From Blattamonas nauphoetae (Eukaryota > Preaxostyla > Oxymonadida), in NCBI GenBank assembly GCA_033064195.1, contig JARBJD010000192.1:62001-126000 (forward strand): DNA of 64,000 nt, written 5' to 3'. This document shows positions 1 to 10,179 of this stretch, piece after piece (within the stretch, counting starts at the first letter, position 1; each line of letters starts with the position of its first letter). The position numbers were made by a program, and so were the translations under genes. The notes under the pieces are model-generated. The model was given only the letters and a program-made list of their open reading frames with translations, made no database searches and was not told the DNA's origin.

Positions 1-2
1 AT

Positions 3-239
3 GCCAAGCCTGCCACTCTCTCTCAAACAACCGACAAGATTACGTTCAACATCACTGATGGGCAGTGTGTTGTGTCGTACGTGTTCAACGACGCCAAGAT
101 CGAGAAGGGCACAGTCGGGAAGGCTCAGCTCACTCTCGGAGAGACATCCTTCCTGGAGGGTGCTCTGACCTTCGACGGATCGAAATCGGTTGCCTCGATC
201 GTCGCTGCCCTCCTCGCTGTCCTCGCCCTCGTCTTCTGA
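3..239 (+). CDS. C-terminal end of a surface-type protein (cut by window edge)
   Basis: An open frame runs from base 3 to a TGA at 237-239 (78 residues visible). It ends in a short polar linker followed by the hydrophobic tail SIVAALLAVLALVF directly before the stop, with no cytoplasmic tail. That architecture fits a membrane-anchored or GPI-anchored extracellular protein; the upstream part (ITFNITDGQCVVSYVF) looks like beta-strand-rich ectodomain. The large adhesin-like surface proteins of oxymonads commonly end this way (family knowledge). The N-terminal bulk lies outside the window, so the fold cannot be assigned. GPI anchoring is an inference; a single transmembrane tail is equally possible. 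Confidence 0.6.
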   Translation, partial: AKPATLSQTTDKITFNITDGQCVVSYVFNDAKIEKGTVGKAQLTLGETSFLEGALTFDGSKSVASIVAALLAVLALVF

Positions 240-1550
240 GAAAGAGAAGGAGATGAGAACGGATGGACAATTATTGATCGATGCTACTTGGAGTTCACTT
301 CAAGTTCAAGGATTGCATTTCATCAGCTTTTAAAGCAATTTGGAAATTGTTGTGACAGAATTCCAGAAGATTGATTGATGGGACGAAAATAAAGAGGGGT
401 ATTCCAGAAGATAGATTCTATCCAAGTGTCTGAAAAATGAACGAAGAAACATCATGCAGGCAAGATGGTGCAGTTCTTGATGCAGAAACACAAAAACCGA
501 TTCGATCGTGATGTTCGACGACTGAAAACAAACTCGCATTCTCCCGTTCTGTGTTTGTCCGATTCCACGTCAGGTCGATGGTTGAGCAAGCACTGTCTGC
601 ATCAAGCATCCCCAACTCCACATCAGTGGCGGCGATGGTTCTTGGAGAGGCATCGCATGGCGGAGAAGAAAGATTAGCTGTCATCGAAAGGCGTTGGGAG
701 AGAGCAAAGAATCGTGTTTGGAGAGGGGTGAGGTCAGGGTTCGAAACCTGCCTCGTGCGGTCTTTTTCGGACAGGTCTTCCGATAAACCGCACGAGGCCG
801 CGATCCCCGCACGATGTTCTCACGATGATCCACTCCGTTCGTATACACAGAGGATCCTAGTGGTGCTACAACACTCCTCAGAGTAGTAGTGTCATTTTTT
901 CATTTCACTGTTATACATTTCTAATTTCACAAGTGTCAATTTCGAGGTGAAAACGACTAATAATGGGCAGAGTTCACAATCGTAATGGGGAATGATGATA
1001 TGAATCAGATGAGGAAACAACTCATTACAATATCATGAAAGACTTTTCTACTTCGGAAATTCCGGCAGACAGCGTCCTCTCGTAAAATTCAGACGATCTC
1101 AAGGATGGTCTCTCTTGTATGTTTTCATCAAAGAATCTGATGGTCGAACAAACTAATTGTTCTTTTTTTCTCCTTTTTATGCAGTTTTGAAGGGATCTGG
1201 ACCAATCTCTCCCTCAGAACAGGCTCATTTTTCAATAACGTTTTTCTTGTCGTACAAACAAACATATTCTTCCAACACTGCAAAATCAAGCATAAAAGGA
1301 GTTCAGTAGGTTGTTTCTTTTCACAGTTTTATGATCTACTGGAAGACCATGACAAAGCAAGCAACTCAAAAAGATCGGTCCTTCCGCTTCACAATTCAAA
1401 ATGTTTGAGACTTCTTAACTAGTTCTTCCACTTGGAAACCGCTGTTTACCTGGAATAATAAAATTCAAACGAGAATATTGAAATGATCTGGGCACGATGG
1501 ACATTTTGAACCCTGGGTGAGGTTGTGAGACATGAAGTGACGAGAGGAGT
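240..1550. other. intergenic stretch with one strong hairpin
   Basis: No convincing gene is visible on either strand; open frames are short and lack recognisable sequence. The notable feature is the inverted repeat at 751-797. The rest is AT-rich spacer typical of this window. Confidence 0.5.
751..797. repeat. 47-nt perfect-stem hairpin, possible structured RNA or cruciform
   Basis: Bases 751-761 (CCTCGTGCGGT) are the exact reverse complement of 787-797. Between them a second stem, TCGGA at 767-771 with TCCGA at 779-783, closes a 7-nt loop. Immediately upstream, 741-747 reads TTCGAAA inside a short stem, which resembles a tRNA T-arm, but no D-arm, anticodon arm or matching acceptor strand was found. 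It may be a tRNA-derived fragment, a transcribed hairpin, or an element terminus. Confidence 0.55.
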
Positions 1551-1757
1551 GTGTGTCGAGGATGGCAGAGTGTGGGAGTGAGTCGCAGATCAGCTGGAGA
1601 ATCCTTCGTGTTCAATCACTTCAGAATCAAGAGAGCGAGAGAGTGGTAATAAGAGTGCGTGAAAACGCTGGAGAGGGGCAGGAGATGGTTGAGTGTGGAG
1701 AGCGAAGTGTTTTGCTCGGTTCGAGTCTTCGCTGGTGTTTGTATGTTTCTATTCATG
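1551..1757. repeat. 3' flank shared by the two tandem paralogs (copy 1)
   Basis: This stretch downstream of the first helical-repeat gene is similar to 3264-3437 downstream of the second. Shared words include CAGAATCCTTCGTG-type and GGGGCGGGAGATGG-type blocks in the same order. The duplication that made the two genes therefore included their 3' flanks. Confidence 0.6.
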
Positions 1758-2822
1758 TCATGGAAGGTTCATGCCCTGGAAATTGTTCCATTCAATCAAC
1801 ATGCCAACAAGTTCTTCTCCGTAGAATGATTCTTGATCACTTTGCAGCTTTTCCTCAATCACATCTTCGATGCCCTCCATTCTCAACATCCGATGCACTG
1901 TCTTCTCCATCTCTCGCACTTCTCTGCCTTGGCCGTTCCATTCCAACTGGGCATTGTTCATATCGATCAGAAATAACCATTTTGTGTCTTCATTTCCGAC
2001 GATTGTGAGATAGCTTGTGATCGTGAGAACTACTGGCATATGAAGAACAAAATCCATTGTTGGTTGATGATATGGACATATTTGGAGGAGACGGGCGATG
2101 AGTACCAGAAAATTTTCGGATTGCTTCCCATCGACGATCGAAAAGCGGTTCACGCATAAATGGCAAATATACTTTTCCAGAGGGGCGAGAACTTGCTTCA
2201 AAACTGTCTCGTGAACAGTTTGTTGCTCAGAGGGATCTTCAGCTTCGAATTCTGTGAGACCGTCAGGAGTTATAAGCCAGAGAGAACGAGTGATGATGTT
2301 CATGAGATTAGTGTGGATGGATTCACAATCTGGCAACGAAATTGTGTGTGGATTGATGGTGTTGATGAGTTGAGAGATTAGGTCAGCTGTAACAAGTGCA
2401 AGTTTGACAATCGTTGAACATTCGCCGATCAGATCCTCCAACAACACAATTGCTGCTGCAACGATGACCTGACTGGCTGACGAAAGGAGCACCCCAATGG
2501 ATTGTATGAAATTCCTCGAAGAAGCTTCAGTGTTTCGCCCAAAGGTGTTGAGAAAATCATCTGCTGATGATCGAGTCCATGGATACATATATTCCAGAAA
2601 TTTCACTGCCTTAGTTTCCAAAGAGACATCAACGGTAGTCTGGAACTGCACAGTGGCAACCAGAGATCGAAAGACAACGGCCTTTTCCTGCTCAGTTTCA
2701 GGTTGTTCTTCATTCCAACTCAGGAACGGTGAGCAATCCATTGGAAATGGAAAATGAGATGATGGCAAATCAGAGTGTGCTGCACTCGAGGAAGTGGTAG
2801 TTGTCTCGTCAATCGCAGTCAT
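1758..2822 (-). CDS. lineage-specific helical-repeat protein, paralog 1
   Basis: A complete 354-residue frame starts at an ATG at 2822 and ends in TGA. The sequence is predominantly alpha-helical in character, with repeated Leu-rich helices (IVLLEDLIGECSTIVKLALV, VLIARLLQICPY), and recalls ARM/HEAT-like scaffolds. A block near residues 28-50 (MDCSPFLSWNEE, VFRSLVATVQFQ) is shared with the neighbouring paralog at 3438-4584, and similarity continues almost to the end. No catalytic motif is visible. From memory this belongs to a large expanded family in oxymonad genomes; function unknown. Unlike paralog 2 it has no intron at the junction before the DCSPFL block. It probably arose by tandem duplication, since the 3' flank is duplicated too. 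Confidence 0.75.
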   Translation of the reverse strand: MTAIDETTTTSSSAAHSDLPSSHFPFPMDCSPFLSWNEEQPETEQEKAVVFRSLVATVQFQTTVDVSLETKAVKFLEYMYPWTRSSADDFLNTFGRNTEASSRNFIQSIGVLLSSASQVIVAAAIVLLEDLIGECSTIVKLALVTADLISQLINTINPHTISLPDCESIHTNLMNIITRSLWLITPDGLTEFEAEDPSEQQTVHETVLKQVLAPLEKYICHLCVNRFSIVDGKQSENFLVLIARLLQICPYHQPTMDFVLHMPVVLTITSYLTIVGNEDTKWLFLIDMNNAQLEWNGQGREVREMEKTVHRMLRMEGIEDVIEEKLQSDQESFYGEELVGMLIEWNNFQGMNLP

Positions 2823-3263
2823 TCTGACAGATTCAGTCGAAACAATCTCTCGTTATGGGTCACTTTTTATTGAGAAACAGTCATTAAAATGATAGACTCG
2901 TCGAAAAGGAAGAGAAAAACCGAACCAACGAAAAGCGAGACAATCCACAAATGAAGCGGAAACGTGTGAACGGGACGAAGCGGAAGTTGGGATCACAAAG
3001 GTGATGAACGATGAATGAACGAAAGTGAAAGTGAATATCGTGCTCAGAATCTCGAAATGGTCGAGTGAGTCGATCAGAGTTCACGCAAACGTTATCCAGG
3101 TGATATGGGAGTGTTGAGCAGCGATGAGGCAGATGCAGATGAGAATGCGATTGTCGATGGAGCTGGTGTCGTTCAATCGGACCAAAATTCGCACTGGCAA
3201 CCGCCAGACGGACCATCAACACACAAATCAAATCCACAATCCAACTCAGACAAAGATGGACAG
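2823..3263. other. intergenic spacer between tandem paralogs
   Basis: An open frame on the minus strand is present but has a composition (His/Arg/Ser-rich) and no similarity that would support coding. It probably contains the promoter of paralog 1; no motif can be assigned. Confidence 0.4.
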
Positions 3264-3437
3264 GGTGTGTGTCGAGTGTGGTGGAGAGTGTTGGGATTAG
3301 TCGCACATCAGCTCCAGAATCCTTCGTGATGGGTCAATCACTCTTCAAATCAAGAGAGTGTGAGAGCGGCATTGAAATCGGGAGAAACGAGGAAGAGGGG
3401 CGGGAGATGGCTGAGTTTGGAGAGCGGTGTCGAGTGA
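3264..3437. repeat. 3' flank shared by the two tandem paralogs (copy 2)
   Basis: Counterpart of 1551-1757, in the same orientation relative to its gene. Confidence 0.6.
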
Positions 3438-4584
3438 TCAGTTGGGACGAAAGTGGGTGACAGGGAAACGGAGAAAGTTGGGTTTGATTCTTCGTCTTCG
3501 AGAGCTCTCGGAATTTTGTTCTGTGATGTTCATGCCCAGCTTGTTGTTCCATCTGATCGAGCTGTCAACAACCCATTCTCCTGGAGGTGACTTTTTGTCG
3601 CTGTGCAGCTTTTTCTCTGTCACATCTTCGATGCCTTCCATTCTCAAAGATCGAATGATTGTTGTCCCTGAACGACCAACATATCTCCCTTGTTCGTTCC
3701 ATTGTTCGAGGGAACACCGCAGAACCTCAAAGAGCTGAAAGATTGTGTAATCAACGTCGTAGAATGTCACATAACTTGGGATCGTGAGAACGACCGGCAT
3801 GTGGTGAATAAATTCCATTGTGGGTTGATAATAGGGACATATTCGGAGGAGTCTGGCGAGGAAGACCAAAAAAAGATGTGATAGGACTTTTTCGATGATC
3901 GAATATCGGTTCACGCACAAATGCCGAATATATTGCTCGGAAGGGGCGAGAACTTGCTTCAAAACAGTCTCGTGAACAGCTTGTTGTTCATCGTCATCTT
4001 TAATTTCGAGTTGTTTGAGAAAATGCGGATTTGCGAGCCCAACAGTTTCGCTGATGCTTTTGACGAGGTCAGCGTGGATATCGACTGCTTCTGTGAATGA
4101 AAGAGACAGTGGATTGAGTATGATGATGAGTTGAGGGAAAAGATCAGCTTTGACGAGGGGATAGAGAACTCGAGTTGAACATTCGCCGATCAGACTGCTG
4201 AGCATCTTCATCGTTGTCGTGTTAATGACATGGCTGGCAGTGGAAATGAGCACCACAATGGAGTGGACGAAGTTTTTCGAAGAATCATCAGTTGTGCGCC
4301 CAAACATGCCGAGAAAAGAATCTGCAAATGATCTAGCACTTGTAGACACAGATTCGAGTAATTTCACCGCTTTAGCTTCCAGAGAGTCATCAAGTGCAGG
4401 CTGGAACTTCACAGTGGCAACGAGAGATCGAAAGACTCTTGCCATTTCGTCTTCAGATTCAAGTTCTTCTTCGGTCCAATTTAGGAAAGGAGAGCAATCT
4501 ATACACAGTCAAAAAGGAGGGAGATCACGTACCGGTGCATGTATCATCAAGTGAGGGGTTTGTATTTGCGTCTGAAGCAGCCAT
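3438..4584 (-). CDS. lineage-specific helical-repeat protein, paralog 2, with a 34-nt intron
   Basis: Exon 1 is 4533-4584, from an ATG reading MAASDANTNPSLDDTCT. The intron is 4499-4532 (34 nt, begins GTACGT and ends TGTATAG on the coding strand). Exon 2 is 3438-4498. The spliced protein is 370 residues and gains the conserved DCSPFLNW block shared with paralog 1, which supports the splice. Most of the protein aligns with paralog 1 (VFRSLVATVKFQP, IGECSTRV, HETVLKQVLAPSEQYI, HLCVNRYSI). It ends with a basic tail that paralog 1 lacks. Helical-repeat scaffold is an inference from composition; function unknown. Confidence 0.75.
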
Positions 4585-4904
4585 TCTTTTGGCTTGTATC
4601 GATTGATTTGTAGAAAACCGCACCGAATGATTCATCGAAGACAATTTCAGTCAAGAAAATGTTTCAAATGACGAGATTGTGATCAGTTACGGTTATGGGG
4701 GGTATGTGATGAGAACGTTTTGGTGTGGAGAGTCTGTATAATTTGTTGTGGTTGGATCAAGATATCTCGCAATGTTTGCTGAATCTCTACATGTTTGATA
4801 CATCCCCATTCCATCACATCTTTTCTTTTCTTTTCTCTCCGTTCCTTTCATCCTGGTTTTCTTCAGAATCACCCAACAATCGAGTCAGTGTTGGAATGGC
4901 TGAG
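4585..4904. other. short intergenic region
   Basis: No gene seen. It probably holds the promoter of paralog 2. It ends at the target-site duplication of the adjoining TIR element. Confidence 0.35.
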
Positions 4905-4907
4905 TGA

Positions 4908-5606
4908 CAGTGCTCCGAAAAACCCGATAATAGACCCTCCACAAAACCGGTTTTATTTATGAAACCGGCTAAAATCAAAATAAGACGTTTCATCCACAAT
5001 TTCGCCAAAATCTCTGAACACGTCACGTAATACACCATTTCAAGAAGAACTAGAGATTTTTCAAAAACCAAGAAGTGACGAAAAGAAGGCATTTTCCCCA
5101 TTATTTGGAAACTTTCTCATGTTTTTTTGCGATTTTGATGATATTCTCTCTTATCAAACTACTGTTACCATGTTTCTAAGAGTTATTAAAGTACAATTCT
5201 TGCATTATATTATGAAAAATGACCTTATAATGAATAAAACCGGTTTTGTATATTTTAGCCGGTTTTGTGGAAGCACTATAAGCACTCAAAACCCGTTTTT
5301 ATTCGATTACATTCTGATTTTCAACTATAGTGCTAAAAATTTGTTTTCTAATCTCTTAAAAACATGTTTTCAATCGTTCATTGAGAGAGAGAATTACCAT
5401 AAATCACTCTAAACAATGACGCAGTTGATGAAGAATGGGGAACAATACTTACTCTCCGACGCTTCTTGATTGATAAAACCAGGCTAGATCATGGTGTTTA
5501 TGTCCATAAAGTCAAATTTCAAAAGGTAGCTTAAAATGAAATGATAATAGAGTACATTTCCAATTATTTCGGGTTTTTCTGCAGAAACGGGTTTTTCAGA
5601 GCACTG
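4908..5606. mobile_element. 699-bp non-autonomous DNA transposon (MITE) with TIRs and 3-bp TSD
   Basis: The left end reads CAGTGCTCCGAAAAACCCG and the right end is its inverse with one mismatch (right terminus GAGCACTG at 5599-5606). The flanking triplets are TGA at 4905-4907 and TGA at 5607-5609, a plausible 3-bp target duplication. Subterminal inverted copies of CCACAAAACCGG-type sequence lie near 4938-4975 and 5228-5275. There is no transposase-like frame. CAGTG-type ends with 3-bp TSDs would fit CACTA or PIF/Harbinger relatives, but assignment is uncertain. The element sits directly upstream of the SPRY-like gene. Confidence 0.7.
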
Positions 5607-5772
5607 TGATTCGTCTGTCCATCCAAGAAACAAAGTCAACTCTTTCCAATGGTTCCACATTCCTACTCTCCTCACAACCCACATCCAACCACAACAAGAT
5701 CAAAAAGATGAACAGCAACAGCAACCAACGGAATACAACAATGAACTGCTCTCGCAGCTGCTTCAAAGAATA

Positions 5773-6629
5773 ATGACGATCCTGGACGAGTGCTTCGATT
5801 GTCAGACTCCAATCGCAAACAAACGACTCCTCCACTCTTCTCTCTCCCAACTCTCCCAATCGCCCTTTCTTTCTCCATCCACCAAACGTCAAGCAAAACA
5901 CTGCTGTGTTTCTCTTGAAGATCATGAAGAAGGCTCTTTCATTGTTGTGTCGAAAGAGCAATTTGATTTGATGGAAGCAACACAAACATCTTTCTCCAAT
6001 CTCCAACAGCAGCACGCCCAACTTCAAACCAAATTCGAGGAAGCAGAAATACAGAATGCCCAGCTGCGAAGTGAGCTGGCCAACAAGACACAGATCATCC
6101 AACAGATGAAGGCTGAAGTGGTCAGGAATGAAGAGTTCGTTGTCTCGTCCAACATCATCGTCACATTCAGTCCAGAGCACTTCAGAGTGAATGGATCAAC
6201 TGTCACACGAATCAATTCAACTGGTTGGGTTGGGTGTTTCACAAAACCTGTCTCGAAAGGCATTCATCGAATGTCCATCAGAAATCCTGGAACAGATGGG
6301 ATCAGTCTGCCACTCCTCCGTTCATCATCTTCCCTCTCTCAGTGTTCGGTGTGCTTAACGCTGCTAAAACTTCGAAGTATCTCACATTCGGAGCCAACAA
6401 GTCTTCAGAAGCAGCGATGATGAACAATGCCGATGGATATCTCTACTCGGCTGGAAAATATCCAGCACGGAACATTTGGCCTCGAGAAGGGCAGGAGTGG
6501 TCGGCGGAGGCTGATTTGGAGAAGAGGACACTCCACTTCTTCATCGACGGTATCCAACAGCAGCACCACTTCATGAGCATACCTGTGCCTCTCGTCTTCG
6601 CCATCGATGCCTTCTACCAAGATGTATAA
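5773..6629 (+). CDS. coiled-coil plus SPRY-like protein with a 38-nt intron
   Basis: Exon 1 (5773-6304) encodes a Gln/Glu-rich coiled coil at residues about 60-115 (SNLQQQHAQLQTKFEEAEIQ), then a beta-rich segment (TGWVGCFTKPVSKGIHR). The intron is 6305-6342 (38 nt, GTCTGCC...CTCTCTCAG). Exon 2 (6343-6629) continues with FGVLNAAKTSKY and GQEWSAEADLEKRTLHFFID, ending IPVPLVFAIDAFYQDV. Splicing gives 272 residues in one frame; without it the gene looks frameshifted. The GIHR...FGV...DLEKRTLHFFIDG...PL.FAI order matches SPRY/B30.2-type beta-sandwiches, usually protein-interaction modules. The frame is open upstream to about 5590, next to a MITE end, so the true N-terminus could be elsewhere. Confidence 0.65.
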
Positions 6630-6964
6630 ATTGAGGTCAGTTTTTGGGGAGAGATAAAGCAGTCAAATGTGACATTTCAAGGAACGGGACACAATTTATC
6701 ATAAATCTTGTTCGCTTGTCTCTTCGTTTTTCTTTCGTCATCAGTCATTTCACAATCACAGTCATTGATTGTTGATCACTCTCCAGTGATCCACGATGTA
6801 TGGCTTCTTCATTCAGAGATGAAGATAGATTGAGTAAATTTCCCGTGAATTGTGTCAAATAAACTAAATTATTGCTGTTATTCTCCTTTTTGTTTCTCAT
6901 TTCGCCCTGTGAAGTGATCTTCACCTCTGTTACTCCTTGAATTTGTCAAATAACTCTTTCGCAG

Positions 6965-8188
6965 ATGTCAGGCGCGACACATACTATACCATGGCCACCA
7001 TCGGTCGAATTACTAACACCTTGCATGCAACAAGCGTTTAATATGAGGACTGAATGGGCACTGGCCCTCAAAGCTGTTAACGATAAAGACGAAGCCAAGC
7101 TGCAGGTCTATGAGAATATGCGGATTCCAGATGGCTCGGAACGCATTCTTGGCCCTCTTTTTCACATTTGCAGAGGCTTAGTGGATCAAGTTGACCGGAT
7201 AGTCCAACTCAACTCACAAGAATGGTTGACTCTTGCTCCGTCGGAGAACACATGGCCACTTGCAGGGGACTTAATTTATAAGGAGCGTTCCCCAACATCC
7301 TTTGCCAAATACAAACGGAGTCAATCCCCGGCTCCACAACAACGAAATCGCAGAGTGACTCCGCCTACGTTCCGTGATCTCAAACATCACGCGAAGATAG
7401 AATGGCCAACTGCGGCAGCTGACCAACCTCCCAGCATTCTACGTCCACCAACGACAAACACGGAAAGAGAGTTGGATCCCGAAACGGAGCTTGATGTGAC
7501 AGATGAGGATGCTCGGGTGTGGGAGATGGTGGATGCACTTCCAGAGTTCATCTGGGATGAAGAAGATGAAGATGAAGTTAAGGAGAGGGTCACTCAGGCA
7601 AAGGTTCTCTACAACGGATATCCAGACGTGATCGAAGACGAGGTGTTCGATGAGCGATTAGCGCCATTGAACACAACTCTATTGAAGATCGAAACGGAAA
7701 TCTCGCACCTAATTACAATGGGAATTGGAACGGTAGCACAACCAGAGGCCGAAACCAACAATAGGAGAGTCGTCCAGCTCATGACGTTGAAGGCGGGAGA
7801 GCTGGCCCATCGCGTAAATCGAGCCCGACTTTCACACATACTCAAAGTTCGGGCTCGACCTCTGCAAGATCGGAGGAAGATCGATTCGTTAGCTCAGCAG
7901 AAGGCTGTTCTCAGAGATCTCCAAGAGGAATCAAAACGGCGAAACGAGGCAAGGAAACGTTCATTTTTTCGGCCGGGCCCCGCTCAGGGGCGATCAACTT
8001 TCTTTCAGAATCAGTACCAGACCCGTTTCCCCAAACCATTTTCAAAACCATCAGCTCAAACAGGTGGTCGCCCTCGCACGTCCTACTCGCAGAACAGGAC
8101 AGCATACCGAGGTCCTGGCAACCAAACACGACCAAACTCGTCATACCCCAAGCAAGAGCAGAGATATCCACGTCGGTCCAATCTGTAA
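6965..8188 (+). CDS. gag-like protein of the DIRS element
   Basis: A 407-residue frame begins just inside the left inverted repeat. It has an alpha-helical N-terminal half, an acidic central stretch around residues 160-215, and a basic, Arg/Gln/Pro-rich C-terminal tail that could bind nucleic acid. No zinc knuckle is seen. Its position between the left end and the reverse transcriptase is what identifies it as gag-like; the sequence itself is not recognisable. Confidence 0.65.
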   Translation: MSGATHTIPWPPSVELLTPCMQQAFNMRTEWALALKAVNDKDEAKLQVYENMRIPDGSERILGPLFHICRGLVDQVDRIVQLNSQEWLTLAPSENTWPLAGDLIYKERSPTSFAKYKRSQSPAPQQRNRRVTPPTFRDLKHHAKIEWPTAAADQPPSILRPPTTNTERELDPETELDVTDEDARVWEMVDALPEFIWDEEDEDEVKERVTQAKVLYNGYPDVIEDEVFDERLAPLNTTLLKIETEISHLITMGIGTVAQPEAETNNRRVVQLMTLKAGELAHRVNRARLSHILKVRARPLQDRRKIDSLAQQKAVLRDLQEESKRRNEARKRSFFRPGPAQGRSTFFQNQYQTRFPKPFSKPSAQTGGRPRTSYSQNRTAYRGPGNQTRPNSSYPKQEQRYPRRSNL

Positions 8189-8307
8189 TTCCAGATGCAC
8201 GGACCGCGAAGGTCGAACGTCGAACCTTCAAAGTCGATACACAAGACAGGGAAAATGGAATTGGGGGAAAATTAGGACGACATTGGAGGGCGTGGGAGGA
8301 GTTCGGC

Positions 8308-9504
8308 ATGGAGGGATTGATGAGGGACGGGGTGCGAGTTCAGTGGAATCAGTTGGGGCCTCCCACAACTACTGGGCACCCCTTCGACTTGAAACTATCG
8401 ACAGCGGAGAAAATAGGATTAAAGGAAACAATCGAGATGGAGCTGAAGGAAGGGATTGTGCGGGAAGTAAAAATAGAAGAAGTAAAATGTTGGAATGCCA
8501 CGTTCGTGGTAAAGAAGAAAGACGGCACCTGGCGCCGCATCTTCGACTGCCGTCGAGTCAACGATCATGTGATTCACCAACATTTCAAAATGGATAACAT
8601 CGCAACGGTGAGTCATCTTTTGTTTCAAGGTGCCTGGCTGACCAGCATCGATCTCACTCAGGCATATACTCATGTTCCTCTCCACGAAGGAGATCAGCCC
8701 TACTTCGGATTTATGGTGGACGGGAGATTCTTCATCCAAAGAACACTCTGTTTCGGGTTAACCTCTGCTCCGCACATTTTTACAAAGATTCTTCGCCCGG
8801 TGGTGGCGCGATTTCGTCCAACCTTCCCTCTCGTCGCATACCTCGACGACTTCCTCCTTATCCACAGATCCGAGAGCGAAGGGGAAGCAAACACATCAAA
8901 CGTTGTCCGTCTTCTTGTCAACCTAGGCTTTACGATCAACGAAGAGAAGTCTCACATCATTCCCACAAAACGGATCGAATATCTCGGTTTCTGGTGGGAC
9001 ACAACATCCAACACCGTCAGTGTAGGGAGAGACAAAGCGACGAATATGAAAGAGGCGGTGAGAGAGAGGCTGAGGCAGGCTCGGAGGGGAGGCACGTGCA
9101 GAGTCAGGACAATTGCTTCGATGGTAGGGAAGCTGCAGTCGATCGGGTTCGTCGACCCCCTCGCCTATTTTTACACAAGGCATCTGACTCAATGGAAAGA
9201 CAAAGTGGTCATGGAGGGAGGATGGTGTCACGGAGGATTACTCACACAGTCAGCAATTCAAGAGCTGGACTGGTGGCTGACAAGACTGGTGCAACCAATG
9301 GAGCGCTCCCTCGAGGTGTTCACTCCGTCCATCACGATCACCACCGACGCAAGCGAGTGGGGAGTCGGGGTGGTCTGGAAGAGGACAGGAGAGAAGAGAC
9401 ATGGCAGGTGCGCTTCAACAAGGAAGAAAGCGGGTGGAGCAGCAACAGAAGGGAAGCGATGGCGATTGTACGAGGGGTGCAGGAGGGAATCAACAGACAA
9501 CTAA
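8308..9504 (+). CDS. reverse transcriptase region of the DIRS element
   Basis: Polymerase motifs are clear: WRRIFDCRRVND (finger region), LTSIDLTQAYTHVPL (motif A with catalytic Asp), LCFGLTSAPHIFTKI (motif B) and VAYLDDFLLIH (motif C, YLDD box). This is the RT type shared by DIRS and LTR retroelements. It is part of the element at 6774-11414. Confidence 0.85.
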   Translation: MEGLMRDGVRVQWNQLGPPTTTGHPFDLKLSTAEKIGLKETIEMELKEGIVREVKIEEVKCWNATFVVKKKDGTWRRIFDCRRVNDHVIHQHFKMDNIATVSHLLFQGAWLTSIDLTQAYTHVPLHEGDQPYFGFMVDGRFFIQRTLCFGLTSAPHIFTKILRPVVARFRPTFPLVAYLDDFLLIHRSESEGEANTSNVVRLLVNLGFTINEEKSHIIPTKRIEYLGFWWDTTSNTVSVGRDKATNMKEAVRERLRQARRGGTCRVRTIASMVGKLQSIGFVDPLAYFYTRHLTQWKDKVVMEGGWCHGGLLTQSAIQELDWWLTRLVQPMERSLEVFTPSITITTDASEWGVGVVWKRTGEKRHGRCASTRKKAGGAATEGKRWRLYEGCRRESTDN

Positions 9505-10172
9505 TCGAGGAGGGAGACGATATCTTAATTCTTTCCGACAATCAGGTGGCTGTCGCCAACATCAACAGGCGCTCCTCCGCAGTAACACTCGTGGATCTCT
9601 TCCGATCCCTGTTCGAGACGGCAGACAGAACAAGATGCCGTCTCTGGGCAGAATATATTCCTGGTACCGAAAACACTGTCGCGGACAGACTGTCAAGAAT
9701 TCAAGATTCGACGGATTATTCCTTAAAACCACACATTTTCCAGACCATCAGACATTTCTTCGGGATTCAGCCAACAATCGACGCGTTTGCGACGGTGGCA
9801 AACAGGCAGGTGGAGAGATATTGGAGCTTGACTTGGGAGAGGGAGTCTGTAGGAACGAACGGTCTACTCCAGGATTGGGGGAACGAGAGTTGTGTGTATG
9901 CTTTCCCACCTGTCCCTCTGATTCCAAGAATCATCCAAAAGCTGAGGGATCAACCGACAACGACAATAATGATTGTCCCCGACTGGTCAACCCTTTTGGG
10001 GAAGGAGGAGTTGGAGAAATGGGCATCGAAGAGCATGGTGTTGGGGAGGACGGAGGAAGTGACAGTAGAAGGAAAAGGAATGCTGGCAGCGGGGAGCAGA
10101 AGGCCCCCGGGAATGCTGAGAGCATTCTTGCTGGTGAAATATGGGAAGGGTTGGCTGAGGATCAAGGAATAG
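9500..10172 (+). CDS. RNase H and methyltransferase-like region of the DIRS element
   Basis: The first part has RNase H features (ILILSDNQVAVANI; YIPGTENTVADRLSR). The following part (PTIDAFATVANRQVERYWS; YAFPPVPLIPRIIQKL; IMIVPDWSTLL) matches the methyltransferase-like segment characteristic of DIRS elements between RNase H and the recombinase. Confidence 0.75.
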
Positions 10173-10179
10173 ATGATAG

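Noticed and set aside
683-760. Possible tRNA gene suggested by a GGTTCGAAACC block
   Set aside because: No D-arm, anticodon stem or 5' acceptor strand complementary to the 3' side could be found; the strong pairing is with downstream sequence instead.
2884-3306. Gene on the minus strand between the paralogs
   Set aside because: The composition is His/Phe/Ser-rich without any structured pattern and it overlaps the duplicated 3' flank of the second paralog; likely a chance open frame.
6290-6345. Frameshift in the SPRY-like gene
   Set aside because: A 38-nt GT-AG intron at 6305-6342 joins the two frames exactly, so no lesion needs to be assumed.
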